This document shows, in pieces, positions 34,893-43,773 of a DNA stretch of 64,000 nt. Made by a program: the position numbers and the translations under genes. Location of the stretch: NCBI RefSeq assembly GCF_002056795.1, contig NZ_CP020104.1, positions 3,607,001 to 3,671,000 of the forward strand, in the 5' to 3' direction. Source of the stretch: Spirosoma aerolatum. GTDB lineage: Bacteria; Bacteroidota; Bacteroidia; Cytophagales; Spirosomataceae. The notes under the pieces were generated by a model. It was not told where the DNA came from. It was given only the letters and a program-made list of their open reading frames with translations, and did not search any database. Positions within the stretch are counted from its first letter, which is position 1; the number at the start of each line of letters is the position of its first letter.

Positions 34893-34994
34893 AAATAGCA
34901 TATAATAAACCGCAAAGACGCGAAGTCGCCAGGAAAGACAGCAGAACTGTTTTCCTGGCGACTTCGCGTCTTTGCGGTTTATTATATGCTATTT
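34893..34994. terminator. Very long perfect hairpin (44-nt arms)
   Basis: Arms 34893-34936 and 34951-34994 are perfectly complementary over 44 nt with a 14-nt loop. It includes the stop codon of the barrel gene at its outer edge and ends 25 nt before the solA start (minus strand). The arms carry the words CGCAAAGACGCGAAG, a type of intergenic sequence I recall from other genomes. Confidence 0.8.
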
Positions 34995-35834
34995 CTTTTT
35001 AACAAGGGCTGTTACTTTATGAAGCGAGTAGGCAACATTGAGGCTCAACGCTCGATTTTTAAGCTTATCATAATCGCCCGCGATAGGGTCGATATTAACC
35101 AGACCCAGTTCATAGGCTAGACTTACACGCAGCCCCTGAGGTAGTTGATACCCGGTAGTAAAAGCTAACCCAGCATCGAAGCGTTTATAGCCCAGGTTTT
35201 TATCAAATGCCGAAACAGAAGGGGTGTTGTCGGAGTCTTTGATTGTGCCCCATAAGCCGTAAGCGAGGTAAAAACCTATACCCCCGAACAGACGGCCTTT
35301 ATTGCTGGGTAAGTCGTGGTTGTAGAGAATGTAGGCAGGAATTTCCAGGTATGTCATTCGGGTTGTCGAAGTGCCCGATTTATAGGTTGTTTTACTGCCT
35401 TTCCCAATAAGTTGAACCCCATACAGCAGCGACACATGGCTAAGAAACGGAGCTTTGGCGGGTGGAGCTGTCGGGCCAGGTCGGGAATCGCTAGTCGCCA
35501 GCAGCGTAGTGGGGTCGGCTGGTTGAATACGACGGTTCGATGTGGGGTTATAATAATGGATAATCTGGTTGACCAATCCCTGATTGTGGAACTGTATGGC
35601 TAAATTCAGGGCCAATACATCGCCTGGTGTAGGCGCCGTGGCTGCGTAGGGCGTTCCGGCGTAGGAGGGATTTAATAGTTTTTGCCTGACCATATCGATC
35701 GATGCCTGCAGGAAGGTATCGATCTTTCGATCTAATTCCGTAGGGGGCCTCTGGGGTACTTCAGGCCCGATTAGCTGTGCCCATACTAAGCGGGGAAATA
35801 ACCCGATAAGTAGCAGGAAGATGACGTTTTTCAT
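34989..35834 (-). CDS. Outer-membrane beta-barrel (PorT-like) protein
   Basis: A 281-residue protein with signal peptide KNVIFLLLIGLFPRLVWAQ. The second half has strands typical of small Bacteroidetes barrels (LSHVSLLYGVQLIGKGSKTT, LFGGIGFYLAYGLWG, DAGLAFTTGYQLPQGLRVSL), ending in SLHKVTALVKKK. About 120 residues of non-barrel sequence precede it. Proteins of this kind bind ligands or help assemble surface structures, function unknown. Start ATG 35834: the longer frame to 35918 would place an operator-like palindrome inside the coding region. Confidence 0.72.
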   Translation of the reverse strand: MKNVIFLLLIGLFPRLVWAQLIGPEVPQRPPTELDRKIDTFLQASIDMVRQKLLNPSYAGTPYAATAPTPGDVLALNLAIQFHNQGLVNQIIHYYNPTSNRRIQPADPTTLLATSDSRPGPTAPPAKAPFLSHVSLLYGVQLIGKGSKTTYKSGTSTTRMTYLEIPAYILYNHDLPSNKGRLFGGIGFYLAYGLWGTIKDSDNTPSVSAFDKNLGYKRFDAGLAFTTGYQLPQGLRVSLAYELGLVNIDPIAGDYDKLKNRALSLNVAYSLHKVTALVKKK

Positions 35835-36224
35835 GATCGTAACAGGTAGAATTTGGCTCCTTAAAGTTCCCGCACGGCGATCAGCTAAAGTATAGTTAGT
35901 GCTAACTATTTTGCACAATAGGCCTTTGAGTGGAGCATATGCGAAGGATATGAATTATTGTTCCGACGCTATTGTCGGCCTCTTTACGAACCGATCCTGA
36001 GTAACTATGAAGCCCGGCTCTTATTTACGCTTTTCGGGTTAAAATCAGGGCTTTTTTTCGATTGGCTGGGCCAACCTACAGATGGATGGCTCTACTGCAG
36101 GCGTAAGCAGCTTATCGGCCTGGCTCTTCTTAAGCAATCTCTGAGTTAGTCAGCACAGAGACAAACCCGCCTACTTTCTGGCCTGAACAGGAAAGTTTAA
36201 ACAAGTTCATTATTATTTTACGCT
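35835..36224. other. Divergent intergenic region
   Basis: Between the divergent barrel and secreted-protein genes. It contains a palindrome at 35892-35909 (see separate entry). A 63-residue open frame at 35958-36149 has no signal, no family and no convincing start and is not called. No strong promoter was found for the plus-strand gene. Confidence 0.5.
35892..35909. promoter_or_regulatory. Palindromic operator-like site before the barrel gene
   Basis: ATAGTTAG and CTAACTAT are perfect inverted 8-mers separated by TG. On the minus strand a weak -7-like TACTTTAG (35885-35892) abuts it, so a bound repressor would cover the promoter of the barrel gene, whose ATG is 58 nt downstream. Confidence 0.5.
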
Positions 36225-37997
36225 ATGGAAACGATTTCGAGGAAGGCATTTATCCAGCATTGTCTGGGACTTGGTACGTTGGCTGGCTTGCCGTTCCTGC
36301 CCGCTACAGCCTGGGCGGAAGAACGAGTGGATGACGATTTCTATAAGAAAATAGTCGTCGCCAATGAGCAGGAAGTAGCTAAACTCCTGAAAAGCTTGAC
36401 CGCCGAAATCACCGAGGTTCGGCGACGGGCCGGGTATGATCTATCGAATCTGGCTGCTGCTTTTTGTGAAACTACCTCGACGTTTTACCAGAATGAAGAG
36501 TTGATAAGGGGTATGTCGAAGATCATTCGATTTCTGCTGAAAGCGCAGCATACCGATGGCACCCTCGACTTTGGAAACCTGGCTTCTCCGCCCGATACAG
36601 CCTTTATTCTGGAACCCCTCACAGCGGCTGCCACGATTCTCAAACACACTAATCAGGCTTCGCTCAATGATGTAAAGGCGCAGTTGAAGACGTTTATCGT
36701 AAAGGCGGGTGAAGCCCTCCGAACAGGTGGAGTACATACACCCAACCACCGTTGGGTCGTGTCGGCCGCATTGGCGAAAATCAACGCCCTGTATCCAGAT
36801 ACCGGCTATGTGAAACGAATTCATGAGTGGCTAGCCGAAGGCGTATACATCGATGATGAGGGGAATTACCTCGAACGGAGCATGAACTATTCCGTTGTCA
36901 TTGATCGGGCACTCATTACAATGGCTAGTCTGCTGCCTATGCCGTCGCTGTTTGGCCCTGTTCGTAAAAACCTTGATTTAGTATACGTTCACTGCGAACC
37001 CAATGGGGAACTGGTTACAGTCGATTCCCGGCGACAGGATCAGTATGCACCCATCGGCATCCTCAATTTTTATCATGAATATCGGTTCATGGCTATTCAT
37101 GATAACAAACCCGAATGGGCGGCCATCACCCGATACATCGAAACATTGCCTGGGTTTACCGATCGGGTATTGAATGACTTGCTGGCAGTTTTTCTGGAAG
37201 AGCCGCTCTATAAAAAGCCGTTGCCAACGCCTAAAGCGCCGTCGGTCAATTTTGAGGTCTTTTACAGGCATACCAATCTGGTGCGCATCCGGCGGTCCGA
37301 TACGACGACGACGCTGTTTGGAGGGACCGATTTCCCGATTATTATTGCGTCGGGCCGGTCGAACAGTCCGAATTTTTTCAGCTTCCGAAAAGGAGCGGCC
37401 ATTTTGAAATACATGCGTCTGTCGACCGATTTTTTCAGTACAGGGTATTTTCATAGCCAGGGAGTCCGACATGAGGCTGGCCGATACATACTACACCAGA
37501 AAATCGAAGCGCCGTATTATCAGCCCTTACCTGCCCAATATCGCAAAGCCAATGGCGACTACGCCCATTCGCAAAGTACCGATGGCCGTTTCTGGAACAA
37601 GATGGACTTTAGTCACCGCCCCCAGAGCAACATCAAGACGCTGGAAACAACGATAACGGCTCACGAAACAACTGGGAGGAATGAACTCACTGTGCGCGTA
37701 ACCAGCGAAGCCGGGGTACATGTCACACTGGAACTTTGCTTTAAAGAAGGTGGGACGTTGACGGGCGTTTCACCACAGGACGGGTCGGCTGACAATTTCT
37801 TCCTCAAAAACGGAATGGGTCAGTATACTACCGGTGCCGATACCATCCAGTTTGGACCGGGCGTATATCATCATGGAAAAACAACCGGTCTGGAAGGAGA
37901 GCTATACTCGTCGCATTTTGGAAGCCTGCGTACAACCGGGATGCACGTTTACCTCACCGGAATCACCCCGTTTGAGCATACCATTACAATTGGTTAA
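36225..37997 (+). CDS. Secreted protein of unclassified type, possibly polysaccharide lyase-like
   Basis: A 590-residue protein with an export signal (TISRKAFIQHCLGLGTLAGL, Tat-like but with a single Arg-Lys pair). Residues 40-330 are helical with spaced repeats and contain HTPNHRWVVSAALAKINALYP, resembling the alpha/alpha-toroid of heparinase II/III-type lyases with a candidate catalytic Asn-His. The C-terminal part (from about 350) is beta-rich, as in those lyases, with FHSQGVRHEAGRYIL. The layout suggests a polysaccharide lyase, but I do not recognise a specific family. No SusC/D genes are nearby. Confidence 0.6.
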   Translation: METISRKAFIQHCLGLGTLAGLPFLPATAWAEERVDDDFYKKIVVANEQEVAKLLKSLTAEITEVRRRAGYDLSNLAAAFCETTSTFYQNEELIRGMSKIIRFLLKAQHTDGTLDFGNLASPPDTAFILEPLTAAATILKHTNQASLNDVKAQLKTFIVKAGEALRTGGVHTPNHRWVVSAALAKINALYPDTGYVKRIHEWLAEGVYIDDEGNYLERSMNYSVVIDRALITMASLLPMPSLFGPVRKNLDLVYVHCEPNGELVTVDSRRQDQYAPIGILNFYHEYRFMAIHDNKPEWAAITRYIETLPGFTDRVLNDLLAVFLEEPLYKKPLPTPKAPSVNFEVFYRHTNLVRIRRSDTTTTLFGGTDFPIIIASGRSNSPNFFSFRKGAAILKYMRLSTDFFSTGYFHSQGVRHEAGRYILHQKIEAPYYQPLPAQYRKANGDYAHSQSTDGRFWNKMDFSHRPQSNIKTLETTITAHETTGRNELTVRVTSEAGVHVTLELCFKEGGTLTGVSPQDGSADNFFLKNGMGQYTTGADTIQFGPGVYHHGKTTGLEGELYSSHFGSLRTTGMHVYLTGITPFEHTITIG

Positions 37998-38029
37998 TAC
38001 ATAGTCTGTTGTAGCTGCCCAGAAAGCAT

Positions 38030-38269
38030 TTAACTTCTGCCCTCAACGATTTTCGACAGGCTTCGTTGAATGAGTATGAATTCAGGTGAAAACTCGTCCA
38101 GAATACATTGGCAGGCTTCAACATCGTCCCAGATTCGAAGGCGGGCCTGCTCGATAGCCGTAATCCGTAATTGATAGGCATTTGCCCGTTCTACAGGACC
38201 AATCTGAATTAAGTCGTGGTAGATCGTTTGTAGTTGAGTCAGTAATCGATTGGTATCGGCTGAGTACAT
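38030..38269 (-). CDS. Small hypothetical helical protein
   Basis: A 79-residue, soluble, all-helical protein: ADTNRLLTQLQTIYHDLIQI, EQARLRIWDDVEACQCILDE. No signal peptide and no recognised family. The start is taken at ATG 38269; the open frame continues 24 codons upstream without conserved-looking sequence. It converges with the secreted protein gene 33 nt away. Confidence 0.5.
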   Translation of the reverse strand: MYSADTNRLLTQLQTIYHDLIQIGPVERANAYQLRITAIEQARLRIWDDVEACQCILDEFSPEFILIQRSLSKIVEGRS

Positions 38270-38776
38270 ATTCGTTTGCGTTGTAAAGAAAAGTTTTCTG
38301 TAAAATACATCCCGATCAGGGTAACAGACACATACAGGCAAGTTATCTAGTATAAATACGGGAATTTTACCCTTGTCGTTGCATCAACAGCTTGTAGAAA
38401 CTGCTTGTTATAAATTTGGCTAGTTATTTTTACCTAATGGGGTCGTAAGCTACTCAAAGCAGGGAAACGGTATAAATAGTGATAGCTTTGAAAAGGGGAA
38501 TAACCGGTAATTAGTTCAAACGATACTTGGAGTAAACGATCGGGATGGTGAAAGAAATACTGAATATTACATCATACGTATAAGGATAATCGTGCAAGGG
38601 GCCAACTAGCCGAATAATTGCTTTGTGAGCAAATACATTTAGATAATTTTAATAATCTATTAGACATCGTTGATAGGCTACTTGTTTTGATGAATGAATT
38701 AAGCCCCCCCTCTAGGAAATCAGGTAATTAGACATAAATTTTACAGGCATTGCCCATTAATACCTGTAACTTATTT
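38270..38776. other. A/T-rich intergenic region before the second efflux operon
   Basis: About 500 nt without a gene. An exact TAAATTTG element (TAnnTTTG) at 38411-38418 on the plus strand has TTG at 38392-38394, 16 nt upstream, so it is a possible promoter with a leader of about 360 nt. A run of seven C at 38704-38710 lies near the gene. No palindrome of note. Confidence 0.4.
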
Positions 38777-39871
38777 ATGCGGACCTTTTTTATTCTCGCT
38801 TTGCTGGCGGGTGCATTAACGCTTGGCAAGGTTTACTTTTTCCCGAAACCTGATACCAAAACACCGGGTGGAAGTCCTGCGGGAGCCTCTGGTAAAGGCG
38901 AAACAAAGGGAAAATCGGGGGATAAAACCCCTACGATTCCTGTGGAGATTTACCTGGCCCGTACCGAAAAACTAACTAATGTTCTGGCTGTTTCTGGAAC
39001 CGTTTTGCCCAATGAAATCGTCGAACTAAAGGCCGAAGTATCCGGGCGGCTGATGCAGCTCAATGCAAAAGAAGGGGCTTATGTCAATAAAGGTGAACTG
39101 ATTGCTAAAATCAACGATGAAGAGCTGAAAGCACAACTGGTCAAGCTGGGATACCTCGAAAAACGCGCTAAAGATGTGGAAGCCCGTCAGAAGCGGTTGC
39201 TGACTGTGGAAGGCATCAGTCGGGAAGAATACGATATTGCCGAAAGTAATGTGAATACAGCTCGTGCGGATAAAGAACTGCTCATGGCTCAGTTGGCGAA
39301 AACCGAAATTCGGGCACCCTTTAGCGGAAAATTGGGGCTGAGGGCCATCAGCCAGGGGGCTTTTCTGACACCGGGAACGCTGGTGACCACGCTCGTACAA
39401 ACCAACCCCGTAAAAATCGACTTTTCCGTTCCCGAAAAATACGCCAGTCAGATTCGGGTCGGTAGCCCGGTTCGTTTTACTACCGATGGGCTGGGAGCGT
39501 CCATGACCGCACAGGTAACAGCCATTAGCCCACTGATCGACGAATCGCTGCGGACTATGAAGGTACGGGCATACACGTCTAATCCGACGGGGCGACTAGT
39601 GCCCGGTATGTTTGTTCGACTCGATGTGCCACTTGGTAATAACCAAACCATTCAGATACCCACCCAGGCTATTGTGCCCGTGCTGAAAGGAAAAAAAGTG
39701 TACATCGTCCGGGAGGGAAAAGCGCAGGAAACCTTCATTAAAACGGGTGTTCGCAACGACCAGCAGGTGCAGGTTATGGAAGGGCTGGCCCCCGGCGATT
39801 CGGTGATTATCAGCAGTATCATGTCACTGAAAAATGGTGCTTCGGTAAAAGTTAAAATGAAGAATGGTTGA
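38777..39871 (+). CDS. RND efflux periplasmic adaptor (membrane fusion protein)
   Basis: A 364-residue adaptor anchored by an N-terminal membrane helix (RTFFILALLAGALTLGKVYF) and followed by a Gly/Lys/Thr-rich linker. The lipoyl halves (VVELKAEVSGRLMQLNAKEG; TEIRAPFSGKLGLRAISQG), a short helical hairpin with SREEYDIAESNVNTARA, and the barrel domain (IDFSVPEKYASQIRVG) are plain. This is the MdtA/HAE1-type adaptor. No TolC gene is linked, so it would use one encoded elsewhere, perhaps at 9786. ATG 38777 gives the anchor; the TTG at 38750 is not needed. Confidence 0.92.
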   Translation: MRTFFILALLAGALTLGKVYFFPKPDTKTPGGSPAGASGKGETKGKSGDKTPTIPVEIYLARTEKLTNVLAVSGTVLPNEIVELKAEVSGRLMQLNAKEGAYVNKGELIAKINDEELKAQLVKLGYLEKRAKDVEARQKRLLTVEGISREEYDIAESNVNTARADKELLMAQLAKTEIRAPFSGKLGLRAISQGAFLTPGTLVTTLVQTNPVKIDFSVPEKYASQIRVGSPVRFTTDGLGASMTAQVTAISPLIDESLRTMKVRAYTSNPTGRLVPGMFVRLDVPLGNNQTIQIPTQAIVPVLKGKKVYIVREGKAQETFIKTGVRNDQQVQVMEGLAPGDSVIISSIMSLKNGASVKVKMKNG

Positions 39872-39919
39872 TGAATAATGACAAATGGCCGCCATCATTA
39901 TCCATTATCCATTATTCAT
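39871..39919. repeat. Inverted repeat between adaptor and pump genes
   Basis: Arms ATGAATAATG (39871-39880) and CATTATTCAT (39910-39919), with a second in-register stem 39884-39888/39902-39906 inside. It begins on the adaptor stop codon and ends 29 nt before the pump ATG, the same placement as the hairpin in the first efflux operon. Confidence 0.6.
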
Positions 39920-39948
39920 TGTTCTTTATGCATTAAAACGGATTACCT

Positions 39949-42900
39949 ATGAGTCTCTCTACGCTATCGATCAAGCGACCCGTTCTGGCCATTGTGATGA
40001 ACCTGCTCATCCTGTTTTTTGGCTGGTTGGGATTTAAATACCTGGGGGTTCGCGAATTTCCATCCATCGATCCGCCTGTTATTTCAATTCGGACCAACTA
40101 TGCCGGAGCCAATGCCGATATTATTGAGTCGCAGATTACAGAGCCCCTTGAAAAGCAACTGAATAGTATTGAGGGAATTAAGTCCATTAATTCGTCGAGC
40201 AGCCAAGGACGGAGCGAAATAACCGTCGAGTTTGCCATCGATGTCGATATGGAACGGGCGGCCAACGACGTTCGCGACAAAGTATCGGCTTCGGCCCGGA
40301 CTCTGCCACTCGACATTGACGGACCGCCGATTGTGAGTAAGGCCGATGCTAACTCCGATCAGATCATGATTCTGACGTTACAGAGCAATACCCGCTCGCA
40401 TCTGGAGGTCAATGAGTTTGCCGAGAATGTGATCGTCCAGCGCTTACAGACAATCAACGGGGTAAGTGAAGTGTCGATCATGGGCCAAAAAAAATACGCT
40501 ATGCGAATCTGGATGGACCCCGATAAAATGGCGGCTTACAACATTACAGCCCAGGACGTAAAAACCGCTCTTGACCGCGAAAACGTGGAACTGCCTAGTG
40601 GTAAAGTTGTGGGCAGTAATACCGAACTGACGGTGAAAACCATTGGTCGATTCCGTACCGAAGAGGATTTCAACAACATGATTGTAAAAACTCTCGGCGA
40701 CAACGTCATTCACCTGAGCGATATTGGCCAGGCCGAACTTGGCCCTGAGAATGAGGAGAGTGTACTCCGTCTGAATGGCATACCAATGATTGGGCTGGGT
40801 ATCGTGCCACAGCCGGGTTCGAATCACCTCGATATTTCGGCCGAAGTCAATAAACGGCTGACCGATATTCGAAAAGACCTTCCGGCCGATTACAGACTTG
40901 ACATCATGTTCGATTCAACCGTCTTCGTGAAGCGCTCGGTGGAGGAGGTGGGCGAAACTCTGCTGATTGCCATTGGTTTGGTTGTGCTGATCATCTTCCT
41001 GTTTTTCCGCGACTGGCTGGTGGCCTTCCGACCCTTGATCGACATCCCCGTATCGCTGGTCGGAACCTTCTTCGTGATGTACCTGATGGGCTATTCCATC
41101 AACGTGCTGACGCTGCTGGCAATCGTAATGGCGACCGGGCTGGTAGTCGACGATGGGATTGTGGTCACGGAGAACATTTTCAAGAAGATTGAGCAGGGGA
41201 TGAATCCTATTGAAGCGGCCATCAAAGGCTCGAACGAGATTATTTTCGCCGTTCTGTCAACGTCCATTACTCTGTCGGCGGTATTCCTGCCTGTCATTTT
41301 TATGGAAGGCTTCGTCGGGAAACTGTTCCGGGAGTTTGGTGTCGTGATTTCCGTGGCTGTTCTGATCTCGGCCTTTGTATCGCTCACGCTCACCCCCATG
41401 CTGAACGCCTACCTGAACCGGAAAACCCATAAGAAAACACAGTTTTATAACGCGACGGAGCCGTATTTCGAAGCCATGACCACCGCCTACCACGACCAGT
41501 TGGTGAGCTTCCTGAAGGTTCGTTGGGTGGCACTGCCGATCATTCTGGCAACACTGGGTATGATCTGGTATTTTGGGAAAGACCTGCCTTCAGAACTGGC
41601 CCCGCTCGACGACCGGAACTGGTTTCGATTGAATATGACCGCTCCTGAAGGAACCTCATTCGAGTCGATGGACGATTACATGCTGCGGGTAGGACAGATG
41701 CTGGAGGATTCCATGCCGGGAAAGCAGGGAATTATGCTCGTGACGGCTCCTGGTAGGAGCGGATCCGGTAGCCCCAACTCAGGTAGTGGCCGGGTGTTTC
41801 TGGTTGACAAGATGGAACGAAAAGGACTCAGCCAGCAGATGATTGCCGACAAAACGACCAAATTGCTCAAAAAACTGCCTGATGCTAAATCCGTGGTTGT
41901 ACAACAGCAGACCATATCGGTCGACAGTCGGGGTGGGTTGCCGGTTCAGTACGTCATTCAGGCGCCTGATTTTGAGAAATTGCGCGAATACCTGCCCCGG
42001 TTTCTGGAAGAAGCTCAGAAAGATCCCACGTTTACCTCTGTCGATGCGAACTTGAAGTTTAATAAGCCGGAAGTGAATGTATTTATTGACCGGGAGAAAG
42101 CAAAAGCGATTGGTGTATCTGTGGCCGATGTAGCCCAAACGGTGCAATTGGCGCTGGCTGGGCAGCGATTCGGGTATTTTACGATGACCGGGCGGCAATA
42201 CCAGGTGATTGGTCAGTTTGATCGGGCCAACCGGAACGAACCACTCGACGTGACGAAAATGTACGTAAAAACCAATCAGGGGCAGGTGGTGCAACTTGAC
42301 AACATTGTCCGGATGGACGAACAGAGCAGCCCTCCGCAGTTATTCCATTTCAACCGCTACATGAGTGCTACTGTACAGGCGGCACTGGCTCCCGGAAAAA
42401 CCATTGGTGATGGGATTGCGGTTATGAACGCGGTTCGTAACCAGCTCAACGACCCTGCAATCCGTACCGACCTGAGTGGGGCTTCTCGTGATTATGCCGA
42501 AAGCCAGTCGAATACGCTGTTTTCATTTATTTTGGCCCTGGTACTGGTGTATTTTATTCTGGCTGCTCAGTTCGAAAGCTTTGTAGACCCTTTCATTATC
42601 ATGCTTACGGTACCACTGGCCATTGGCGGGGCTGTTTTTTCGCTCTGGTATTTCAATCAGACGTTCAACATCTTTAGCCAGATCGGTATCATCATGCTGA
42701 TCGGACTGGTTACGAAAAATGGAATTCTGATCGTGGAGTTTGCTAATCAGCTTCAGGAAGAAGGGATGTCGATCCGGGAAGCCGTCCTGGAAGCGGCCTC
42801 CCTACGCCTTCGCCCGATCCTGATGACCAGTCTGGCAACGATACTAGGGGCATTACCAATTGCGCTGGCGTTGGGGGCTGCCGGGCAGAGCCGTATGTCG

Positions 42901-43068
42901 ATGGGGATTGTCATCATTGGTGGGTTGCTGTTTTCACTGGTGCTTACTCTGTTTGTGATTCCGGCCATGTATACCTTCCTGTCGCGCAAGCGGAAAGGCG
43001 ATCCGACGGCGCAGGATGAGCTTTTTATCGAAGCAGAGCCTCCTGCCAAACCAATCGTAACGGTGTAA
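39949..43068 (+). CDS. RND multidrug efflux permease (HAE1 family)
   Basis: A 1039-residue inner-membrane pump of the HAE1/MdtB-like group. N-terminal SLSTLSIKRPVLAIVMNLLI and LGVREFPSIDPPVISI are typical; TM4 carries the proton-relay Asp pair in GLVVDDGIVVTENIFKKIE; the second half has GLVTKNGILIVEFANQLQEE. Twelve helices and two large porter loops are expected from length. It pairs with the adaptor upstream. It differs enough from the pump at 12411 (for example REFPSIDPP versus SQYPDITPP) to have distinct substrates. Its C-terminus is short and soluble. Confidence 0.95.
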   Translation: MSLSTLSIKRPVLAIVMNLLILFFGWLGFKYLGVREFPSIDPPVISIRTNYAGANADIIESQITEPLEKQLNSIEGIKSINSSSSQGRSEITVEFAIDVDMERAANDVRDKVSASARTLPLDIDGPPIVSKADANSDQIMILTLQSNTRSHLEVNEFAENVIVQRLQTINGVSEVSIMGQKKYAMRIWMDPDKMAAYNITAQDVKTALDRENVELPSGKVVGSNTELTVKTIGRFRTEEDFNNMIVKTLGDNVIHLSDIGQAELGPENEESVLRLNGIPMIGLGIVPQPGSNHLDISAEVNKRLTDIRKDLPADYRLDIMFDSTVFVKRSVEEVGETLLIAIGLVVLIIFLFFRDWLVAFRPLIDIPVSLVGTFFVMYLMGYSINVLTLLAIVMATGLVVDDGIVVTENIFKKIEQGMNPIEAAIKGSNEIIFAVLSTSITLSAVFLPVIFMEGFVGKLFREFGVVISVAVLISAFVSLTLTPMLNAYLNRKTHKKTQFYNATEPYFEAMTTAYHDQLVSFLKVRWVALPIILATLGMIWYFGKDLPSELAPLDDRNWFRLNMTAPEGTSFESMDDYMLRVGQMLEDSMPGKQGIMLVTAPGRSGSGSPNSGSGRVFLVDKMERKGLSQQMIADKTTKLLKKLPDAKSVVVQQQTISVDSRGGLPVQYVIQAPDFEKLREYLPRFLEEAQKDPTFTSVDANLKFNKPEVNVFIDREKAKAIGVSVADVAQTVQLALAGQRFGYFTMTGRQYQVIGQFDRANRNEPLDVTKMYVKTNQGQVVQLDNIVRMDEQSSPPQLFHFNRYMSATVQAALAPGKTIGDGIAVMNAVRNQLNDPAIRTDLSGASRDYAESQSNTLFSFILALVLVYFILAAQFESFVDPFIIMLTVPLAIGGAVFSLWYFNQTFNIFSQIGIIMLIGLVTKNGILIVEFANQLQEEGMSIREAVLEAASLRLRPILMTSLATILGALPIALALGAAGQSRMSMGIVIIGGLLFSLVLTLFVIPAMYTFLSRKRKGDPTAQDELFIEAEPPAKPIVTV

Positions 43069-43344
43069 ACATATATGTTTGGCAACCTGTGTGGGTACTT
43101 CCTATATTCATATTGTGAGAAGAAAATAGGATGTTGATACACATATATCGTTTCGTTCCTTATTTTGGTACGGGAATTGATAAAATGATTACCATCGCTT
43201 GCCTCAGCCGGTCAGTTGTTGCTTGAATCAGCAATGAAAACGCCTTTGGCAGTCCATAGAAAGAACGTTTAAGACCCCAATACCGTACTTGTATACTTGT
43301 TCAATTTGAAATTGTCTACTTCTTTATGATCTTAGGTGTACAAC
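43069..43344. other. Intergenic region before the REC gene
   Basis: No gene, no clear hairpin and no exact TAnnTTTG element seen in these 276 nt. Confidence 0.4.
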
Positions 43345-43764
43345 ATGAAGCCCTACAATCTATTAATCGTCGAGGACGATCTAGATGATCAGCTTTTACT
43401 AAAACTTGCTTTTGCCGACGACTCAATTAATTATAAGCTCCTGTTTGTCTCATCGGTAGATGAATTTATTGAAAGCATACCATTATGGCCCGCTACACCA
43501 GACCTGATTTTGTTGGATATAAATATGCCGATATTAAATGGGTTTGAGGCTCTGACGTTTTTGAAAAGCTCAACCATCTATCGGCAGATTCCGGTTATTA
43601 TGCTGACTACATCCGAAGTCGATTCGGATATTGATCGGGCCTATGAGTTAGGGGCCAGTGGCTATATTACAAAGCCTGATACACACACAGATTTGCTCAA
43701 AATTGCCGAACATATCCGAATGTTCTGGTTTGGTGTTGCTAAAATCCCGACTCGTCTGGCCTAA
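43345..43764 (+). CDS. Single-domain response regulator (CheY-like REC)
   Basis: A 139-residue receiver domain without an output domain. The acidic pocket is Asp11-Asp12 (VEDDLDD), the phosphoacceptor is Asp58 in ILLDINMP, Thr88/89 is in MLTTS and Lys110 is in YITKP. Such proteins in Bacteroidetes relay phosphate from hybrid histidine kinases; no kinase gene is adjacent. Start ATG 43345; the GTG three codons upstream is not needed. Converges with psuG 10 nt away. Confidence 0.92.
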   Translation: MKPYNLLIVEDDLDDQLLLKLAFADDSINYKLLFVSSVDEFIESIPLWPATPDLILLDINMPILNGFEALTFLKSSTIYRQIPVIMLTTSEVDSDIDRAYELGASGYITKPDTHTDLLKIAEHIRMFWFGVAKIPTRLA

Positions 43765-43773
43765 TGAAATCGA

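Noticed and set aside
35958..36149. 63-residue open frame in a divergent gap
   Set aside because: No start context, signal or similarity; composition unlike neighbouring genes.
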